Assembly (NCBI GenBank): GCA_035610835.1
Contig: CM069453.1
Location: forward strand, 69,256,682-69,320,681
Direction: 5' to 3'
Length of the DNA stretch: 64,000 nucleotides
From: Ophiura sarsii
Taxonomy: Eukaryota; Echinodermata; Ophiuroidea; Amphilepidida; Ophiuridae
Positions 58,016 to 64,000 of the stretch are shown piece after piece. Under the pieces are notes generated by a model. It was not told the DNA's origin, did no database searches, and worked only from the letters and a program-made list of their open reading frames with translations. The position numbers and the translations under genes were made by a program. Every line of letters begins with the position of its first letter. The stretch's first letter is position 1.

Positions 58016-59150
58016 CCCCCATCAACTTAAGTCACATGATCAACTGTTCTTGAACTATCTAATTAGCTCGTGTATTAGGGGCACATTACCACCCTTTTTC
58101 AGTTGAAGAGGGACGCGAGTGTAAACGTATTATTGTCTAATCTAATCAGGCGAGGGACCGAAAATTAGTATATAGATATAAAAAAAAGTAACCATATGAA
58201 CATCCTTAACCCTAACCCTGCCAAATCCAACAGAATCCAACGAGCCAATCTCTATTTTCCACCCGGTGTGCATTTTTTTCGAGGATAAAATGAACCCAGG
58301 CTATATACGCGGCCGAATATACTCGCCCAAGTAGCCTTGACACCTGTGGTGTAGTGGGGAATCATTGGGTATTCATAGAGTGTGATCTTTAAGAACGACG
58401 CATACTACCGATGTTGGTGTGTAGGGTATAACAGAATTATGCAGAAAAGAATTCACACCACTAAATGGATTCCCATACGTTTACATGTAAAAGGGTTGTT
58501 ACAAAATACCAATTTTCTCGCTTAAAAAGCGACTGGATTTTTCAATTTGACATTTTCCTTAAATTTCATGCCCCCATCAACTTAAGTCACATGATCAACT
58601 GTTCTTGAACTATCTAATTAGCTCGTGTATTAGGGGCACAATTACCACCCTTTTTCAGTTGAAGAGGGACGCGAGTGTAAACGTATTATTGTCTAATCTA
58701 ATCAGGCGAGGGACCGAAAATTAGTATATAGATATAAAAAAAAGTAACCATATGAACATCCTTAACCCTAACCCTGCCAAATCCAACAGAATCCAACGAG
58801 CCAATCTCTATTTTCCACCAGGTGTGCATTTTTTTCGAGGATAAAATGAACCCAGGCTATATACGCGGCCGAATATACTCGCCCAAGTAGCCTTGACACC
58901 TGTGGTGTAGTGGGGAATCGTTAGGAGTAATTCTGTTATACCCTTCACAGGGGTATTCATAGAATGTGATCTTTAAGAACGACGCATACTACCGATGTTG
59001 GTGTGTAGGGTATAACAGAATTATGCAGAAAAGAATTCACACCACTAAATGGATTCCCATACGTTTACATGTAAAAGGGTTGATACAAAATGCCCATTTT
59101 CTCGCTTAAAAAGCGACTGGATTTTTCAATTTGACATTTTCCTTAAATTT
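58016..59150. repeat. 555-bp tandem duplication
   Basis: The segment starting cccccatcaacttaagtcac at 58016 recurs at 58571 with near identity through ttgacattttccttaaattt. Each copy holds a TTAA-type tRNA-bearing element remnant beginning TTAACCCTAACC (58206 and 58762) with aacccaggctatatacgcgg and a truncated box A (cctgtggtgtagtggggaat). The second copy has the whole 96-bp MITE (58928-59023), the first only its right part ending at 58439, so the first copy lost about 25-30 bp. Confidence 0.9.
58928..59023. mobile_element. 96-bp MITE, second full copy
   Basis: The ends TAATTCTGTTATACCC and GGGTATAACAGAATTA and the length are identical to the 26569-26664 copy. Confidence 0.88.
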
Positions 59151-59958
59151 CATGATATCTTTGATCATTTAATCCAAACATACATGCTATCCCCGAAAGT
59201 TCCGAGAAATTTTCCCCCAGAGTTGGACAACTGGTGTAGCGCCCTCATCTATCAGAAAAAGTTGAGAAATGTTACCAGAACATTTACAATCAAAATGCAT
59301 CCAAAAAACCTACAAAATGCATTGAAAATATTTCTTTTTGCACTGTGGTATTAGGTAATAGTCCTAAAATCAGGATTAAACTACAACTTTAATAATTTGG
59401 GAGCAATAAGTACCATTTCTGATTAATTCTATAATCACTGGGCCACAGGGTGCCCAGCTGATAAAAAAAAGTTTGATTGACTTCTGCAAGGACTGACATT
59501 AATTACTGGTGTGGAATCAAAAAGAATCTGAAAAAGTGTCCGAATGGGTTCGGGTTAAGCAGAAAGGTACATATCGGTTGAAAAAATAGGTAAAACTTTG
59601 TTGTGATTGTGAATAAATCAGCCATCATTGCTGATCTGGTTACTATTGAAAATCACATTTTAAACTATGGGTGAATGAATTATTAGAGAGACAAGGCGAA
59701 TTCAAGATTTTGTTTGGGTCAGACACCAAGGAGGAAAGAAAATGAGTGGCAAAAAAGAAAAGAAGGAAAAGCTACTTTAACATAAAGCCATATGATTAAC
59801 TGTTCTTGTTCGCAATAAAGGAACAAACGGTAAAAAAACACAATGGGGTATTAAACTATCACAGATACCTAAGTTTAATTTGTTACATACGCTACTATTA
59901 CAAATATGCCTTATTTGGTTTGGTATACTTGTAGGTTTGATGCTAATGAACAAAGTAC
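59151..59958. other. No gene seen
   Basis: The frame 59049-59354 crosses the end of the duplicated block and has no recognisable domain. aagcagaaaggtacata and following text near 59555 repeats that near 57400, a short dispersed repeat. Confidence 0.5.
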
Positions 59959-60058
59959 NNNNNNNNNNNNNNNNNNNNNNNNNNNNNNNNNNNNNNNNNN
60001 NNNNNNNNNNNNNNNNNNNNNNNNNNNNNNNNNNNNNNNNNNNNNNNNNNNNNNNNNN
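59959..60058. other. Assembly gap (100 N)
   Basis: A run of exactly 100 N directly abuts a minisatellite, so the array was probably collapsed. Confidence 0.99.
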
Positions 60059-60460
60059 GGCACGAGTTCGTAACTTCGTGCGTTCGTGTGTTGTCAACAC
60101 AAGCCTCAGAATTTTCAGCACGAGTTCGTGACTTCGTGACTTCGTGCGTTGCAAACACAACCGCCTGGTTTTTGGCACGAGTTCGTGAGTTCGTGAGTTC
60201 GTGCGTTGCAAACACAACCGCCTGGCTTTTGGCACGAGTTCGTGACTTCGTGCGTTGCAAACACAACCGCCTGATTTTTGGCACGAGTTCGTGAGTTCGT
60301 GCGTTGCAAACACAACCGCCTGGCTTTTGGCACGAGTTCGTGACTTCGTGCGTTGCAAACCCAACCGCCTGATTTTTGGCACGAGTTCGTGAGTTCGTGA
60401 GTTCGTGCGTTGCAAACACAACCGCCTGGCTTTTGGCACGAGTTCGTGACTTCGTGAGTT
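60059..60460. repeat. Minisatellite with variable 9-bp sub-repeats
   Basis: The unit is ggcacgagttcgtgacttcg, tgcgttgcaaacacaaccgc, then ctggcttttt, about 47-58 bp, repeated about eight times. Unit length varies because agttcgtg/acttcgtg 9-mers occur one, two or three times. The array touches the N gap, so its true length is unknown. Minus-strand frames here are products of the repeat. Confidence 0.92.
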
Positions 60461-62112
60461 GTTTAACAAAGAAATGCCAATGAGAAGTGTGCATTCCCTT
60501 TTTTTGGGGGGGGGGGGGAGCATTTAATAAGGGGTTTCATTTGAACATGAGTCTGTATGTAATGCCTATACAATTTGACTTTTATAGCATATGTTAAATC
60601 CAGAGTTAAATCATAGACTATATAATATATAGAGGTATAAATACGGTATGGTTAAATCTATGAATGACAGCAAATATCATTTCCATGTGGGTTTCATGAA
60701 AATAGAAAAGTCACAAACCAGTCGGAAGCCCTTCAGACATTAATTCTACCGGCAACCCCACTTGTTGAATTACATTCCTTAAAACAAAATCTCAGCTGAA
60801 ATCTCATCTCTCTTGGTAGGTGTCAGAGATGAGAGCACGCGCACGCTGCGACGTTTAATATGATCCCAAATGTGGAGTTTGTCGTATTTTTATCCGACAG
60901 ATAACAGATACAGAGTATACGTATTTATGATTTTACTAATTTCATGAATTTACAGGCTGAAATGATGCTATTAACATGATTAATTAGTGTAAAGCAACAA
61001 ACTCATTCACGAAATCCTTCCATCAAAATATAATCTGATTCTCGCCAGTTTGTCCGAGTCTCTATATTATTTATTTAAAATATAATCTGGTCAAATATAT
61101 CCCAGGGCAACTGAACACCGAAGGCATATTTTAGGCTGGGCATGCCGGTGTATGTATTATATAGGTGCGGTCACGGTCGCGTCCTTGAAACAATGTTGTC
61201 AGTTCCCCCTTTTACCATGCTTTATACTGTTAATGGTCAGTAGACAGGCGACTGGTATTAAGTTCCCTGCGCTCCTTACTATGAAATGGGTATGTGCACT
61301 GTATTATGTAATAGTGCAACGAATGAAAGCATTAGAAAGCACTGTACTACATGTACATAACAGCAAGAACTATGACCCACAATGCATTGCGAACATACCA
61401 TATTATCGCTCGAATCAATGGAGCTGACGTCATTTTAGTTTCAGACATCGTAACGAACGGACCTCCGTTTGACTGGCGAAAATCCTTTAGAAAGGAATCG
61501 CAAAGAAATTACACCAAACTTCAGAATTCATTAGATAACATTAATCCAAACCTTATTCCGCATTTGCCCAAAATTAAAAATTGTACGTTTTCATAATATT
61601 TGCGTCTAAAAGTTGGGACGATGTCAAAAAGCTTCAAAATTCGGCAGCTTTGCGATTCATTTATACACGGTAAAATTTCGCGACCTATTGAAAATTATCT
61701 CGAAACAATCCATCCGAAAATACCTGTAATATGAATAAAATCGGGCTTCTTGATAAACCGAACCAATTTTCATGTATGAAACCATGCTATTAATTTAAAT
61801 ATGCGATAATCAGGTCGTAAGTAGTAAATTAGAGTTTCTACGCCAAGAAGTAATTTTGGCTTTAATTTTATAATTTTCTTTTAATTTTTTTAAAAACGCA
61901 ACATGCCTAAAATCTAATAATTAGGACCCCCTAGTATTAGGCTATTTTAGTACCGAATAGATGCTTTACACGCCTATCAGCATGTTATATTTTGTTTAGC
62001 CACACTTTTTACTCGTATCATGGTCCTGGAAAAACAAACAAATTGCTTAAAATGTAAATTTGAAAATAACGCAGTCATTCAATTCAACAAGTCCTTTCCA
62101 CAGTAAATTCCA
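60461..62112. other. No gene seen
   Basis: A G-run lies near 60506-60519. The frames at 61152-61427 and 61351-61596 have no recognisable domain or splice context. Confidence 0.5.
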
Positions 62113-62497
62113 CTATACTCCATTTAGCTCTCTGGACAGTGACGTTACCCCGGACGTAACATAACATCTTCCGTCTTTCAACGCTTGTGTGTGTATATAC
62201 GTGTACGCCAGCGCCTCCAGTAGGTGCGCTCTATATGCTGCAATTAGTAGAATACGCAGTTACGTCACCGTTGTGATGGCCAAGCCGCCAAAAAGAATGG
62301 GGGCTATAGTCTAATTTGGCCATCACGAGACGGTGACGTAACTGCGTATTCTACTAATTGTTCATAACACACGCGATAACTCGAGGCGCTGGCGTATACA
62401 CACAAGCGTTGAAAAACAAAAGATACATACGCATGCGTAAAAGGTGCAACTACGGTTAAATTATGTCACTGTCCAGAGGAAGCCAAATAGAGTATAG
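62113..62497. mobile_element. 385-bp hairpin element
   Basis: The ends CTATACTCCATTTAGC and GCCAAATAGAGTATAG are imperfect inverses. Inside, gtagaatacgcagttacgtc is mirrored by gacgtaactgcgtattctac, and cttgtgtgtgtatatacg by cgtatacacacaag. A further copy starts at 63889 and runs off the window. Confidence 0.8.
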
Positions 62498-62559
62498 GGA
62501 CACATTTCGCAGCAATAGGAATAATTTCCAAAAATGTACTTCGGTCCCAGATACTGGTA

Positions 62560-62895
62560 CAATGTTATCATTCAATACTGGAACATAGAAGTTGCCAGAA
62601 TCACTTGATACTAGTACGATGTTATGTTCCAGTGTCGGTCGATACTGGAACCAGACTGTGGTCCAGTATCGAGTGATACTGGAACGTTTTTATGTTCCAG
62701 TATCAATCGATACTAGTAAGCCTACACATGCTACCCGTGCGATTTGTCCCAGTATTGAACGATTGCCCGATACGGAAACATTTCATAAATTACGTGCTAG
62801 TATATCAACCGATACAGGAAAACACTGATTTTGTACCAGTATCGAACGATTCTGGGTGTTCCAGTATCTGAAGATACTAGTACAGTCCAGAATCT
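62560..62895. repeat. Degenerate repeats of gttccagtatcgatactgg
   Basis: Phrases such as gatactggaac, ttccagtatc and gatactagtac recur about a dozen times at irregular spacing of about 20-40 bp, in both orientations. This makes a self-complementary region. Confidence 0.75.
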
Positions 62896-63021
62896 GGAAT
62901 ATAAATGGCTCTTTTTTGAATTTCCTTCAAAAAGAGGAAATCATCCGCCATATTATGGCAAATGTCATGTTAGCTGCCCCATTATTACATTTCGCAGCTT
63001 ATTCCGTTGACGTGTACCCAT

Positions 63022-63183
63022 CAAGGGCGCAGATCCCGGGGGGACACGTCCCCCCACTTCCTGACACAACATCAAATGTCCCCCCCCCCCCACTTTTTGT
63101 GGTGATACATCAATCAAGGTTGGCGATCTAGTGAAAAAATGGCAATGTCCCCCCCACTTTCAAGATTGGGATCTGCGCCCTTG
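63022..63183. mobile_element. hAT-like MITE, 162 bp, perfect 8-bp TSD
   Basis: CAAGGGCGCAGATCCC is the exact inverse of GGGATCTGCGCCCTTG. GTACCCAT flanks both sides (63014-63021 and 63184-63191). The interior holds C-runs (cccccccccc near 63079, ccccccc near 63149). Perfect ends and duplication suggest a recent insertion. Confidence 0.93.
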
Positions 63184-63398
63184 GTACCCATTATGAAACG
63201 GGGCACAGAACATGATCATTTTTTTTATATTTTCTTTAATTACAGAACTAAAATTTTCCTCCCAATGCCATATTTCCCTGAAATGAGATTCCAATTTTGT
63301 ACAGGCCCGACTTTATAATATGTACTATGACAGAAAATGGTAATGAGAGGGAATGTGCCGCCCCACACCAGTCTACCACCTAATAGTTTCCTTTTAGT

Positions 63399-63736
63399 TT
63401 AAATATATATGTGATCTTTACCAGGACGCCCTCCATCCTGAAAAAAAAATGGGAAGCAGATTTACATTTCTGATCATAAATCGTACATACATTCCAAGTT
63501 ACAGGGCGATACGATTCTAAACTGTTGGAGTTTGCGCCGACAACTTATTTTAGTCTAAATTCACTCTAAAACTATGATTTTGAGGTAATTAGGAATCATA
63601 TCGCTCTGTAACTAAAATATATTTATGATCAGAAATGTATCTGCAAGAAAATTTGCTTCCATTTTTTTCTCCAAAGGATTGAGGATTTATTCAAAGATTG
63701 AGGGTGTCACCTGAAAAGATCACATTATACCTTTAA
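63399..63736. mobile_element. TTAA-flanked hairpin MITE
   Basis: It runs from TTAAATATATATGTGATC to GATCACATTATACCTTTAA with TTAA at both borders. The arms are inverted around about 63530-63560 (acagggcgatacgattct mirrored by aatcatatcgctctgt). It is the same family as 5738-6124. Confidence 0.82.
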
Positions 63737-63888
63737 ATTCATATTACAAAGATTGAGTTTTATTTTCAGGATAATGAGCTCAGCAACTTATTCTCAATGT
63801 TAGCACTCCAATTCAGAATAGTGGATCTTGGAATAAAACAACCAACACTAAGGCCATGTTCCTACATAAAACAAAATCCAGAGTTGTC

Positions 63889-64000
63889 TATAGTCTATTT
63901 GGCCATCATGAGACAGTGACGTAACTGCGTATTCTTCTAATTGCAGCCATAATGCGTGCGTCTACTCGAGGCACTGGCGTATACACACGAGCGTTGAAAG
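63889..64000. mobile_element. Hairpin element of the 62113 family, cut by window end
   Basis: ctatagtctatttggccatc, then gtgacgtaactgcgtattct and gaggcactggcgtatacaca match the right arm of the 62113-62497 element. It continues past the window. Confidence 0.75.

Noticed and set aside
60059..60460. GGCACGAG looks like the end of a cDNA cloning adapter
   Set aside because: It occurs many times as part of a genomic tandem repeat with consistent flanks, so adapter contamination is not needed.
60059..60460. Possible CRISPR-like array of regularly spaced repeats
   Set aside because: There are no unique spacers; the intervening sequence repeats too, and length varies by 9-bp sub-repeats. The rest of the window is plainly eukaryotic.
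59777..60523. 248-residue minus-strand frame rich in NSRTHELVPK
   Set aside because: It reads through a minisatellite and the N gap; the repeated peptide is just the repeat unit translated.
63720..63860. Next Roc exon after the acceptor ttattttcag near 63769
   Set aside because: In the required phase it hits a stop after about ten codons, and it adjoins a MITE border.

Overview
This window looks like intron-rich, transposon-rich DNA from a marine invertebrate. A deuterostome such as an echinoderm or hemichordate is my guess, at low confidence. The reasons are short coding blocks bounded by GT/AG splice sites, kilobase-scale introns, tRNA-like repeat heads, non-LTR and Penelope-like retroelements, many short inverted-repeat DNA transposons, and unusually many long poly(C)/poly(G) runs. 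There is no sign of bacterial gene organisation. Two 100-base runs of N (10991-11090 and 59959-60058) mark assembly gaps.

One host gene can be followed on the + strand. Its exons are 16042-16331, 17919-18078, 18453-18696, 42308-42574, 47647-47703, 48704-48817, 50655-50756, 50947-51147 and about 55929-56172. Each has plausible splice sites and the phases agree at every junction. From exon 3 to exon 9 every junction can be phase 1. In order the product has an unrecognised basic N-terminal region, a ubiquitin-like domain ending in Leu-Leu-Gly-Gly, a Ser/Thr-rich linker, a Death domain, a proline-rich linker, a three-exon TIR domain, an acidic 8-residue repeat, and a Roc-type GTPase P-loop. The C-terminal part is not found in the window. 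I infer an intracellular innate-immune or cell-death signalling protein. This architecture is the most interesting thing here. A decayed half copy of the Death exon lies at 41393-41503, and stretches of intron sequence are repeated around the exons.

The rest is mainly repeats. 0-12 kb holds tandem arrays (including one with DR4-spaced TGACCT half-sites), a duplicated C-rich block whose second copy carries a transposon, a hAT-like element with a perfect 8-bp target duplication, and TTAA-flanked hairpin elements. 12-14 kb is a long-arm foldback element with nested tRNA-bearing elements. 19-26 kb has more TTAA-flanked elements, a mariner-like element carrying a nested LINE, and three minus-strand LINE fragments in all. 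28.4-37.1 kb is an array of a roughly 157-bp satellite interrupted by three insertions: a 5'-truncated Penelope-like element with an apparently intact hammerhead ribozyme, a poly(G)/poly(C)-ended element, and a TA-flanked foldback. 42.7-46.0 kb is a 3.28-kb giant foldback whose arms are tandem arrays. 53 kb has a second, broken Penelope-like element with a degenerate hammerhead. 57-64 kb has further inverted-repeat elements, a 555-bp tandem duplication and a minisatellite at the second gap.

Most insertions can be ordered in time because they are nested or have internal empty-site controls, so the window records several independent transposition events inside the introns of one gene.
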